This document shows positions 1 to 7,102 of a stretch of 35,859 bases of DNA, piece by piece. The stretch's first letter is position 1. Every line of letters starts with the position of its first letter. Made by a program: the position numbers and the translations under genes. Source of the DNA: JAATFY01 sp049276515 (GTDB lineage: Bacteria > Pseudomonadota > Alphaproteobacteria > UBA9219); contig JBASWO010000163.1 in assembly GCA_049276515.1 (NCBI GenBank), positions 1-35,859 on the forward strand. Direction: 5' to 3'. Under the pieces are notes generated by a model. It saw only the letters and a list, made by a program, of their open reading frames with translations. It ran no database searches and was not told the DNA's origin.

Positions 1-829
1 CCATTTGCGCGACTCGCCCCATGAATTTCACATCATGAACGCGCAAGATATCAGCTCCCCGTAAAGCGCCTATCGCCACACAGGCTGCCGTGCCTTCTAA
101 CCTTTCATCCACAGGCAGATCCAATAAGCGCCCAATGAAGGATTTACGGGATGGGCCTAATAAAACGGGATAGCCCATATTCTTAAAGCGATCACATTGG
201 TTGATTAAAGTGAGATTTTGCTCAAGCGTTTTGCCAAAACCAATGCCTGGATCGATGATGATTTTACTGTCATTTACGCCAGCGGCTTTAGCTGATGTAA
301 TTCGCTCAAACAGATTACGCTTCACTTCTTCCACGATATCATCGCTTTCAGCAGCACCATATTCGCTACCAATAACTGCATCATTCGCCACTAAATGGGC
401 CTTGCTGCGGTTATCCATAATAACGAGATAGGCCTTATATTCTGCAGCAACGCCGGCAATATTTGTATCTGAAAGCGTTGAGATGTCATTGATGATCGTG
501 GCGCCTGCGATGAGAGCTTCCCGCGCTACTTGAGATTTCACAGTATCAACCGCAATAGGTATTTGGGGAAATTGACTTCTAATTGTTTGTACAACAGGAA
601 CAACGCGACGAATTTCTTCGGCCACATCAATGGGTATAGCTCCAGGGCGTGAGCTCTCGCCTCCCACATCCAAGATGGCAGCCCCATCTCTTACCATCTC
701 TTTAGCTTGCTTTAAGGCCTGCGCTACAAAATCGCTGGATGTCATAAGACCATCACCAGAAAAAGAATCCGATGTCACATTTAAAATGCCCATGATGAGA
801 GGAGGTTTTTTTTCTGTGAGCAAGGTCAT
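1..829 (-). CDS. folP: Dihydropteroate synthase (3' end cut by window edge)
   Basis: Condenses 6-hydroxymethyl-dihydropterin diphosphate with p-aminobenzoate in cytoplasmic folate synthesis. I translated the minus strand from the ATG at 829: about 276 residues are present before the window ends, close to the family's usual 270-290, so only the extreme C-terminus is missing. Visible family motifs are MGILNVTSDSFSGDG near the N-terminus, GGESSRPGA, DPGIGFGKT, and the substrate-binding GPSRKSFIG, followed by RVHDV. The start codon overlaps the folK stop by four bases (ATGA), which fixes the start and implies translational coupling. FolK makes the substrate of FolP, so the pair is a functional unit. 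Confidence 0.96.
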   Translation of the reverse strand, partial: MTLLTEKKPPLIMGILNVTSDSFSGDGLMTSSDFVAQALKQAKEMVRDGAAILDVGGESSRPGAIPIDVAEEIRRVVPVVQTIRSQFPQIPIAVDTVKSQVAREALIAGATIINDISTLSDTNIAGVAAEYKAYLVIMDNRSKAHLVANDAVIGSEYGAAESDDIVEEVKRNLFERITSAKAAGVNDSKIIIDPGIGFGKTLEQNLTLINQCDRFKNMGYPVLLGPSRKSFIGRLLDLPVDERLEGTAACVAIGALRGADILRVHDVKFMGRVAQM

Positions 830-1335
830 GATAAAAGGGGTCCTAGTGATTTAGGATCAGATGAAGGTATTTGCTTGAGCATATCCTTCACCGTCAATCC
901 TGTTTGCGGATGTTTCCAGTTGGGTGCGATATCAGCCAAGGGTCGCAATACAAATTCACGCTCAGCCATGCGCGCATGCGGTAAGGTTAGCTCAGGCGTG
1001 ACATAGCTTTGATCATCATAAAAAAGAATGTCGATATCAAGAGTACGGGGCCCGTAATGAAAGGTTGGCTGCCGCCCTAATTCGCTTTCTAAATCTTTAA
1101 TGGCCCAAAGCAAAACCAAAGGAGGTAATTTAGTCTCACCAATAAGTGCGGCATTCAAAAAGGCCGGCTGATCGGTGACATAGAGGGGGTCGGTTTCATA
1201 GACCTGTGAGGTCTCTACATTGGTTATATAGGGCTCTAAAGCAGCCACCGCTTGTCGCAGTGCCGCCATGCGATCGCCCATATTGGAGCCGAGCGCTAAA
1301 GCCACTTTTGTGCTTGGAGCATTAGATAAACTCAT
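826..1335 (-). CDS. folK: HPPK, 2-amino-4-hydroxy-6-hydroxymethyldihydropteridine diphosphokinase
   Basis: Transfers diphosphate from ATP to 6-hydroxymethyl-7,8-dihydropterin, the step before FolP. At 169 residues it has the normal length. The opening VALALGSNMGD, the basic/acidic stretch GPRTLDIDILFY (Asp100 and Asp102 in the positions of the Mg-binding aspartates) and PHARMAEREFVLRPL are the standard HPPK signatures. The ATG at 1335 is the only sensible start before the conserved strand. It lies 45 bases downstream of the regulator gene on the same strand and overlaps folP by four bases, so all three could share a transcript. Confidence 0.96.
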   Translation of the reverse strand: MSLSNAPSTKVALALGSNMGDRMAALRQAVAALEPYITNVETSQVYETDPLYVTDQPAFLNAALIGETKLPPLVLLWAIKDLESELGRQPTFHYGPRTLDIDILFYDDQSYVTPELTLPHARMAEREFVLRPLADIAPNWKHPQTGLTVKDMLKQIPSSDPKSLGPLLS

Positions 1336-1336
1336 C

Positions 1337-1351
1337 TCAGCATGATGCTGA
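1337..1351. repeat. Short perfect inverted repeat upstream of folK
   Basis: TCAGCAT-G-ATGCTGA, seven-base arms with one central base, ends one base before the folK start on the minus strand. It could be an operator or a small hairpin in the regulator-folK intergenic mRNA. No T-run follows on either strand, so it is not an intrinsic terminator. Function unknown. Confidence 0.4.
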
Positions 1352-1380
1352 TATTATTGAGATTATGCAATGCCAAGGAA

Positions 1381-2214
1381 TTAGGTAAATTGTGGGTTGG
1401 CCTCAGCCACAGACGGGCGCCGTTGCTCAGGCCTGCTCATTAACTCCTCATAATCTGGCACCCGAAATCCTAAGCCGCGCTCGGTTTGGATAATGCGTCT
1501 GCCCTCGTCGTTTCCCAAAACGGCGCTTAGTTTTTTTCTAATCCGCCCAACTTCAACGCTGACTAAATTGTCACTATCATCCCCGCGCGTACATATTTTA
1601 CGGGCAACGTCATAACGAGGGACACAATTGCCTCTGCGACAGAGTAGTGCTTCAAAAATTCTAAATTCAAAATCCGTGAAATGTAAAACATTCCCATCAA
1701 CTTTAACCTCTCGGGTATTTAAATCGACCGTCAACCGATCCGTAACTTGAATCTGGGGCTCGCGATAGCTCGTAGGGCCACGGCGCTTGAAAACTCTTAG
1801 ACGCGCCGCCAAGACAGCAATATGATAGGGCTTGCCTATATACTCATCGGCACCAGCATTGAGACTTTTAACAATATTTTCTTTGTCTTTAGTATATGAG
1901 GTTATAATCAACGGAGCCGTGGTGATTGCGCGCAGACGCTTGATTTGTTCCAATCTCTCATCATCTGTTCTGAGTGAACTTGAGAATTCCATAACCACAG
2001 CATCAAATTCGCAACGCTGCAATCGATCCAAAGCCTCATCAAAACTGCGAGGGTTAGAAACATTCCAGCCGCATTCTTCCCGTAAATGCTGAGCCGTTAA
2101 TCGGCTTGTGATACGATCAGGCTCAATAATGAGCACGCGATAGGGTAAGGCGCCAATGGGAGATGGCGGTTGTTTAAGAAGCTGACCACTAACAATGCTT
2201 GAGTGGTACGACAC
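1381..2214 (-). CDS. OmpR-family regulator with a degenerate receiver domain
   Basis: Predicted DNA-binding transcriptional regulator, 277 residues, GTG start at 2214. Residues about 25-145 form a receiver fold and about 155-255 a winged-helix trans_reg_C domain (LTVDLNTREVKVDG, TDFEFRIFEALL, VGRIRKKL, RIIQTERGLGFRVPD). In the receiver, the acidic pocket reads IIEPD instead of VVDDE. The residue aligned with the phospho-acceptor Asp is Glu76 (AVVMEFSSS). The Ser/Thr (ITSYT) and Lys (YIGKPY) positions are kept. Aspartyl phosphorylation therefore looks impossible, and it may act as a constitutive or ligand-controlled pseudo-receiver. No partner kinase is adjacent. A folate-related role is not implied; proximity to folK is the only link. 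Confidence 0.85.
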   Translation of the reverse strand: MSYHSSIVSGQLLKQPPSPIGALPYRVLIIEPDRITSRLTAQHLREECGWNVSNPRSFDEALDRLQRCEFDAVVMEFSSSLRTDDERLEQIKRLRAITTAPLIITSYTKDKENIVKSLNAGADEYIGKPYHIAVLAARLRVFKRRGPTSYREPQIQVTDRLTVDLNTREVKVDGNVLHFTDFEFRIFEALLCRRGNCVPRYDVARKICTRGDDSDNLVSVEVGRIRKKLSAVLGNDEGRRIIQTERGLGFRVPDYEELMSRPEQRRPSVAEANPQFT

Positions 2215-2261
2215 GCTATACTTTCTCTCTATGCGTCAAAATATAGGAAAATCCTAACTCT

Positions 2262-2290
2262 GAATCGGCCTGCCTGTCTATGACCGATTC
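2262..2290 (-). terminator. Weak stem-loop downstream of the TonB receptor gene
   Basis: GAATCGG and CCGATTC form a seven-base stem around a 15-base loop, 23 bases past the receptor stop codon. On the minus strand it is followed by AGAGTTAGGATTTT, a poor T-tract. It may be a weak terminator or a 3' mRNA-stabilising hairpin between the receptor and the regulator gene. Confidence 0.35.
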
Positions 2291-2312
2291 AAAGTTGGTT
2301 AATGGGCTTCAC

Positions 2313-4394
2313 CTAAAATGCGTAGCGAATGCCAGCAAAGACGCTACGCCCTTCGCCTGGATAGAAAATAGCGGTCGATGCTACAACGCGTGCATCCGTT
2401 ATTGTGCTGATGTCACTGATATAACGTTCACCCGTTAGATTACGTGCATCAACATAAAAGAGGAGCTCTTTTGTGATCTGCATGCCCGTCTGAAGCCCCA
2501 GCAAAACATAACTGGGAGCTCGCAAGGTATTCGCTTGATCGGCATAGGCACCGGTAGGTGCCCAATCAACGATGGGCGAGATATAAAAGCCAGCATGATT
2601 TTTATAAGTGAGCTCAGTGCGCAAAACATGTTCTGGCACACCTGCAATCTGGTTGTTGCCATATTGCGGATCGCTCTCAAAATGAAAATCACTATAGTTC
2701 CAAAGCTGGCTGAGACTAACCTTGTCGCCGCCTACTGAGATGAGATCATGCGCCAGATCAACGCTGCCACCAATTTCTAATCCTTGATGAAGCGTATCAC
2801 GCGCATTGAAGGTCGTTGCTGGAATAGATGCGTTGGTTGTGAATTGAAGTAGTTCATGCCGCAGCCATGAGCGGTACGCCGTCACATCCCACGCATAACG
2901 CCCTTGCGTACCGCGCGATCCTACTTCAATTGTTATGGCTTCCTGGGGTTTGAGAGGAACAAAACGTGTGGTCGTTGCTGTGGTTTGTGTCAGATCGGTA
3001 AAATCTGGGACATCCTGACTACGCGTCACATTTGTGAAGAGCTGCACATTCTGCTGCGGCTCCCACAAAAAACCAAGTTTTGGGTTGATGCCGTCATAAG
3101 CTTTGCTTGCTGATTTTGGCGTTGGGTTTCCTGCAAGACCTCCCAAATCATTATAGATGCGCTCATTGTGAAAAAGTTTGGCGCCCGTCATCAAAGCTAC
3201 ATCTGGCAAGAACCAAAAACGGTTTTCAAAATAGGCCTCATAATTATAGGCATCTTGTCGTGCATTTAAGGTTTGTGCACCGCGCGAGCCATTAACATTG
3301 GTGAATTGCAAAGCTTGATTGTTGCCGCCAAAGAAACGGGCGCCACCAATAAAATCATTGCGATAGCCGCTCGGATTAAACGTCGCGGTATAACGAGGCG
3401 CAAATCCATAAGTCCATCCATCCTGATCAATCACCTGAAAGATGGGATGAAAGAGGCTCTTATGGATGCCCCAGGTATCAATATCGAGCTTTCCAGAACC
3501 AAGATTAAAACTACTGCGATTAGCAATGCGTTGTGTGCGGCTATCACGCGCCTGATCGCCACTGAGGGCAGCGGCAGAAGCCTTTGTTGGATTATGAAGC
3601 GCATCACTTAGCGTTAAGGCGCCTGGCAATTCTTGATCCACAACAAAACTACCCAGATAAAAACGCGTCTCGGCATTGTTACTGAGTTTATAGCCCATAT
3701 TGGCATTAAAGGCTTCGCTTTGGGTCGCTGAATGTGTGCGGTAACCATCAGCATGCGTCATGGTACCGTTAAACAGATAATCAACATCACCATCGATCCG
3801 TGAGAATTGAAGATTGGGCCGTACAGTTCCAAAGCTGCCCGTATCTAATCGCAGAATTGTTGGTGCAATAGCCGTATAGGCTGTTGGCGTTACAAAATTG
3901 ACAGCGCCTCCTAATGTCGATGAACCATAGGCTAATCCATTACCGCCCTTATAGACCTCAACAGAGCGTAGGGAGAGCGGGTCTATCTGATAATAATCAC
4001 CACTACCATCAGCAAGATTATTGGGAATGCCATCTTGGAGGATCTCTACGCCGCGCGCATGAAAACCACGAGCGACGCCTGAGCCTCGAATAGAAAGACG
4101 TAATTCTTGACCATAACGCGTTTCAGCTAAAACCCCTGGCGTGTCCGATAAAACATCACGCAAGGTATTGGCATATTCATTTTTAAATTTTTCGCTATCG
4201 ACAAAAGCGACAGAGCCTGCCGTTTGCTCAAGCGCCTTTTCTTGAGCACGAACACTTGGAACCGTAAGAGATCCGACTTGTTCTGCGGGATAAATGACGA
4301 TCTTTGGAATATCATCATCATGATGCGCTAAAGCAGGAACAGCACAGACCAACAGTGCAGCCAAGATGACTGCAGCAGAAGATGTAGGAGACAT
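2313..4394 (-). CDS. TonB-dependent outer-membrane receptor, probably for a metal or metal complex
   Basis: Energised uptake channel of the outer membrane, 693 residues. It has a signal peptide (hydrophobic core then ALA), a plug domain at roughly residues 45-170 (LRDVLSDTPGV, LSIRGSG, LQDGIPNN, VEVYKGGNGLAYGSSTLGGAVN) and a beta-barrel to the C-terminal Phe (GIRYAF), as expected for a barrel. Cleavage after ALA would leave a mature N-terminus beginning HHDDD, a potential metal ligand. The plug resembles the FecA/OprC-type group, but the substrate cannot be read from sequence. It starts three bases after the DUF1775 gene, with GGAG inside that gene's end as ribosome binding site. DUF2946 and DUF1775 partners point to copper rather than iron. 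Confidence 0.9.
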   Translation of the reverse strand: MSPTSSAAVILAALLVCAVPALAHHDDDIPKIVIYPAEQVGSLTVPSVRAQEKALEQTAGSVAFVDSEKFKNEYANTLRDVLSDTPGVLAETRYGQELRLSIRGSGVARGFHARGVEILQDGIPNNLADGSGDYYQIDPLSLRSVEVYKGGNGLAYGSSTLGGAVNFVTPTAYTAIAPTILRLDTGSFGTVRPNLQFSRIDGDVDYLFNGTMTHADGYRTHSATQSEAFNANMGYKLSNNAETRFYLGSFVVDQELPGALTLSDALHNPTKASAAALSGDQARDSRTQRIANRSSFNLGSGKLDIDTWGIHKSLFHPIFQVIDQDGWTYGFAPRYTATFNPSGYRNDFIGGARFFGGNNQALQFTNVNGSRGAQTLNARQDAYNYEAYFENRFWFLPDVALMTGAKLFHNERIYNDLGGLAGNPTPKSASKAYDGINPKLGFLWEPQQNVQLFTNVTRSQDVPDFTDLTQTTATTTRFVPLKPQEAITIEVGSRGTQGRYAWDVTAYRSWLRHELLQFTTNASIPATTFNARDTLHQGLEIGGSVDLAHDLISVGGDKVSLSQLWNYSDFHFESDPQYGNNQIAGVPEHVLRTELTYKNHAGFYISPIVDWAPTGAYADQANTLRAPSYVLLGLQTGMQITKELLFYVDARNLTGERYISDISTITDARVVASTAIFYPGEGRSVFAGIRYAF

Positions 4395-4397
4395 GAC

Positions 4398-4907
4398 CTA
4401 CTCCGCTGCTTTTGTAATGCGAACAAAAGGTGCTGGCGATTTCATCGCACCCCAGGCCTGTCCCTTCGATGGGATTTCAACCCAATGGCTCATGCCTTTT
4501 CTGCATTGTTGGGTTATAGGGAACCACAGCGTCTCATCTGGTGTGTTAGGAAGCTTCATGACAAGACCAAACTCATCATATTGATCTGGCGGCAAAGGTC
4601 CGCCCGTCCAAATCACTTCATCCACCACTTTCTGCACGCCATTCCCATGATGTGAAGGGACAGTTTTATCTTTGTGATGAATGATTTTAGCGGTCCAGCC
4701 TGGTTTATTTTGCGGATGAACAGATGTGATATCTGCTGGCATTTTGATACGCACGAGAACAGTGGCACTACCATCGCAGCCATGCGAAATCCGAAAGGAT
4801 GTTTTAAAATAACTGTTGGCCTTACCTGTATTAGGATCAGCAACAACATGGGCTGAGGCGAGTGGCGCAAAAAGCACGACGGCCATAAACGGCAAAAACG
4901 ATTTCAT
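4398..4907 (-). CDS. Periplasmic DUF1775 (YcnI-like) putative copper-binding protein
   Basis: Exported protein of about 169 residues. I chose the ATG at 4907 because it follows AGGAG at good spacing and opens directly into a signal peptide (MKSFLPFMAVVLFAPLASA); an in-frame ATG 13 codons upstream lacks both. Cleavage after ASA leaves His as the mature first residue. In the DUF1775 family the N-terminal His ligates Cu(II), as shown for Bacillus YcnI. The family motif HGCDGSATVLVRIKMP and the later WFPITQQC segment are present. It has no C-terminal membrane anchor, unlike Gram-positive homologues, so it is probably soluble in the periplasm. It sits between DUF2946 and a TonB receptor gene, which supports copper handling. 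Confidence 0.85.
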   Translation of the reverse strand: MKSFLPFMAVVLFAPLASAHVVADPNTGKANSYFKTSFRISHGCDGSATVLVRIKMPADITSVHPQNKPGWTAKIIHHKDKTVPSHHGNGVQKVVDEVIWTGGPLPPDQYDEFGLVMKLPNTPDETLWFPITQQCRKGMSHWVEIPSKGQAWGAMKSPAPFVRITKAAE

Positions 4908-4932
4908 TGTGATACTCCTGAAAGATAAACAT

Positions 4933-4946
4933 ATGGCGAAAGCCAT
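4933..4946 (-). promoter_or_regulatory. Intercistronic hairpin between DUF2946 and DUF1775 genes
   Basis: ATGGC-TTTC-GCCAT on the transcript strand, a five-base stem with a four-base loop; the overlapping AGCCATGGCT at 4941-4950 is itself a palindrome. It lies in the 51-base gap, upstream of the DUF1775 ribosome binding site. It could stabilise or separate the two mRNA segments. Seen in sequence; role inferred. Confidence 0.35.
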
Positions 4947-4958
4947 GGCTGCTATTTT

Positions 4959-5333
4959 TTAGTTCAGGAGTAGTGGTGGACCTCGGGCCCAAAGATTGGA
5001 TACTTTTTCATAGCGCCGCAGATAGGACAGCGACATGATCACTGCGCTCAAGACACCCACGATTAAAGCAAGGAGCTGAAGGATTACCGGCTCAAGTCCC
5101 ACGCTATGCGAAAGTGCAAAATCACAGAAGGATGAGCCAGCCTTCTGATGTTTGAGATCACCATTATTGATGTCTTTAGACTGATTAGCACCACAAATGG
5201 TGATTTTGATACCGCCAATTGTGAAGTCATCAAAGCGCGGCATAAAGCCAACAGGTATGAGGACCTGAAAAATAAGCGTGGCGACGATAAGCCAGCTTAA
5301 AATATGCCGCGGGGATGCCTTCTGCATCATCAT
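4959..5333 (-). CDS. DUF2946 family membrane-associated protein
   Basis: 124 residues, first gene of the metal operon. One hydrophobic segment near residues 13-32 (LSWLIVATLIFQVLIPVGF), a middle soluble part with CGANQ and FCDFALSH, a second hydrophobic segment near 83-105, and the C-terminal ARGPP motif that marks DUF2946 proteins. The exact start is open: three consecutive ATG codons begin at 5333, and the nearest upstream purine tract is AAGGGG. DUF2946 genes are commonly neighbours of TonB receptors and copper proteins in proteobacteria, but no biochemical role is established that I can state with confidence. Confidence 0.75.
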   Translation of the reverse strand: MMMQKASPRHILSWLIVATLIFQVLIPVGFMPRFDDFTIGGIKITICGANQSKDINNGDLKHQKAGSSFCDFALSHSVGLEPVILQLLALIVGVLSAVIMSLSYLRRYEKVSNLWARGPPLLLN

Positions 5334-5466
5334 GGTCTAGACCCGCCCCTTATAAAAAACAACCCACCTTAACTATAATCACTGCAGTCTTAAGCATAAC
5401 TTGGACTTGCCGGGGTCTAGAGGTAACGATAGCTTCCTATGCATATATTTTATGGTCTGAAAATTT

Positions 5467-6171
5467 ATGGCTCTTACATTTTTATATGACGATCCTCGTG
5501 ACCGTTTCTCAGAAGATGATAGGCAAGCGGTAGCTACCTGTCTCACAAGATCTTTTGAGGTTTGCCAAGAATTTCTGCCAGGCCCTAAGGACATACACTT
5601 CCATGTTGCCGTGAGAAGAGGTGAGAATAGTAAAAGCCTCCCCGTTCATGGTACTGCCGGTGGAAATAACATGTCTGTTATTTTCGATACGCGATTTCCT
5701 GTCTATCAATTTCCAGACCAACATCCATGCATCACAACAGTTATTGCCCATGAATGGCATCATGTGGTTCGTGAGTTAGGCGTTGGTTATGGCAAGACCT
5801 TAGGCCAGCACCTTGTGTCAGAAGGCTTAGCTCAAGCTTTTGAAGCACAAGTTATGAATGATGTACCTCCCATCGCTCTTGCCCTAGCAAAGAAACGCCT
5901 ACGGGCATTCGAAGATCCGATAAAAGGAATGTTACTGAAAAGAGATTTTCAGGGTTTCCCTGAAATCTTTGTTGGCGAAAGAGGCGGTACGTACCCCAAA
6001 TGGTTTGGCTATAGCTTTGGCTATCATCTCGTCAATGAATGGCTTACACAAAATGGCATAACAGCCAGTGGGGCAGTCAATATTAATGCTGGTAAGATTA
6101 TCAAGCCCTGGCGCGATGGCACGATATCTCCCTTTAAGAACATGTCAGATTTAAAAAGTGCTCATCTGTAA
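5467..6171 (+). CDS. DUF2268-like putative zinc metallopeptidase
   Basis: 234 residues, cytoplasmic by sequence (no signal peptide). The central TTVIAHEWHHVVREL holds an HExxH zinc motif, followed about 25 residues later by VSEGLAQAFE, where the Glu would be the third zinc ligand. This spacing and the opening with FDTRFP resemble the DUF2268 family of predicted Zn-dependent proteases. The gene stands alone, diverging from the metal operon across 133 bases. A TATAAT at 5374-5379 lies about 90 bases upstream but has no convincing -35. Substrate unknown. A chaperone-like or inactive role is possible, although all three predicted ligands are intact. Confidence 0.75.
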   Translation: MALTFLYDDPRDRFSEDDRQAVATCLTRSFEVCQEFLPGPKDIHFHVAVRRGENSKSLPVHGTAGGNNMSVIFDTRFPVYQFPDQHPCITTVIAHEWHHVVRELGVGYGKTLGQHLVSEGLAQAFEAQVMNDVPPIALALAKKRLRAFEDPIKGMLLKRDFQGFPEIFVGERGGTYPKWFGYSFGYHLVNEWLTQNGITASGAVNINAGKIIKPWRDGTISPFKNMSDLKSAHL

Positions 6172-6272
6172 TAGTGGGGCACAATCTGTTGATTTTGAAA
6201 AAGCCAAGTCGCTAACAACGCAGATATAAATTGGAATTATGATTAATACGAAATTAAGTACCGATCTTATCA

Positions 6273-6308
6273 AACGCAATCCAGTTAATGGTTGCGTTCA
6301 GATTTTTT
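6273..6308 (+). terminator. Intrinsic terminator about 100 bases after the metallopeptidase gene
   Basis: AACGCAA and TTGCGTT pair (seven bases), with a further CCA/TGG inner pairing around GTTAA, and the run GATTTTTT follows two bases later. It lies only about 35 bases before the next start codon, so it either closes the peptidase transcript or forms a leader hairpin for the following gene. No other obvious element was seen in 6172-6341. Confidence 0.5.
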
Positions 6309-6341
6309 GATATAGTGTTTTTCTCAATTGAGGAGCCACAT

Positions 6342-6866
6342 ATGGCAACAAATGGACCCTGGGCAGCTTTAGCTGTCGCAAGCAGTTTGGCAGCAACTCC
6401 ATCGCAAGCCCAAACCGCAACGCCATCAGCAAACACACCTTCACGTCAAACTGTTGAAACCTGTCTTGCGGAAACAGCAAGAGCCATTGATCCAAAGGCA
6501 GAGTTTTTTGTAGAACCAAAATATGGTGTCAGAGGTCGACCTCTCGCTGTTTCTCAAATTACAAAAACACCCGATGGCAAAGACCTGCAATGGAGTCTGA
6601 CATCAACCCTAACCACATTCACCCCACCTCCATCAGATCTGGACCCACCCAGAAATGCGCCTCCTGAAGGTATTTCTTCAATTTATGGGCGATCACCAGT
6701 TGATCAATCCAACGCTGAATATGCAAAAGTTGGGGATAGACCGGGTAGGATTACTGGCCCAATCACGCGCGCTCCTGATCCAAAAGCAGTTGATGCGCTT
6801 AAAGATGTCTCCGCGCGCGCGGAAAGGGCTTACACGTCCTGTTTGAAAAAAGGCCTTGGCCTTTAA
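6342..6866 (+). CDS. Small exported protein of unknown function
   Basis: 174 residues from the ATG at 6342, which follows GAGGAG with seven-base spacing; an in-frame upstream ATG at 6288 has no such site. The first 25 residues are mildly hydrophobic and end in SQAQ, a plausible signal-peptidase site, although the usual N-terminal basic residues are absent. The rest is hydrophilic and Pro-rich (FTPPPSDLDPPRNAPP) with two cysteines, in ETCLAE near the N-terminus and SCLKKG near the C-terminus, which could form a disulfide in the periplasm. I do not recognise a family. The last codons double as a terminator for the opposing tRNA gene. Confidence 0.7.
   Translation: MATNGPWAALAVASSLAATPSQAQTATPSANTPSRQTVETCLAETARAIDPKAEFFVEPKYGVRGRPLAVSQITKTPDGKDLQWSLTSTLTTFTPPPSDLDPPRNAPPEGISSIYGRSPVDQSNAEYAKVGDRPGRITGPITRAPDPKAVDALKDVSARAERAYTSCLKKGLGL
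6846..6864 (-). terminator. tRNA-Arg terminator inside the end of the opposing gene
   Basis: On the minus strand AAAGGC-CAAG-GCCTTT forms a six-base stem with a four-base loop, continued by a run of six T. It begins 11 bases past the tRNA 3' end. On the plus strand the same stem is followed by AATTTG, so it may work in both directions. It lies wholly within the last codons (encoding KKGLGL) and stop of the 6342-6866 gene. Confidence 0.65.
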
Positions 6867-6874
6867 TTTGAAAA

Positions 6875-6951
6875 TGGCGCACCCGAGAAGATTCGAACTT
6901 CTAACCTTCTGATTCGTAGTCAGATGCTCTATCCAGTTGAGCTACGGGTGC
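6875..6951 (-). tRNA. tRNA-Arg (anticodon ACG)
   Basis: A 77-base cloverleaf on the minus strand: acceptor GCACCCG pairs with CGGGTGC, the discriminator is G, and CCA is encoded (complement of TGG at 6875-6877). The anticodon loop CTACGAA sits on a TCTGA/TCAGA stem with ACG at 6915-6917. The T-loop reads TTCGAAT. The ACG anticodon is expected to be edited to ICG by TadA to read CGU, CGC and CGA. Upstream at 6964-6978 is a GGGGT/ACCCC hairpin of unknown role; no clear promoter was identified in 6952-7102. Confidence 0.97.
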
Positions 6952-7102
6952 TACGCTTTTTGCGGGGTACAACACCCCGGAAGGCGGCTGTAATAGCTAA
7001 AATCCCCCTGAAAGGCAAAGTATTTACGTAAAATCGCAAAAATCCCAATAGGGCTACCTTTAAGGCCACTTCCTTGCTAAATGCCATGCATCTTATGAAA
7101 CC

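Noticed and set aside
2435..3611. Several open frames of 60-110 codons on both strands inside the TonB receptor gene
   Set aside because: They are out-of-frame readings of a strong, full-length gene, with no ribosome binding sites or recognisable protein features.
6964..6978. GGGGT/ACCCC hairpin upstream of tRNA-Arg as a terminator
   Set aside because: No T-run follows in either reading direction close to the stem.
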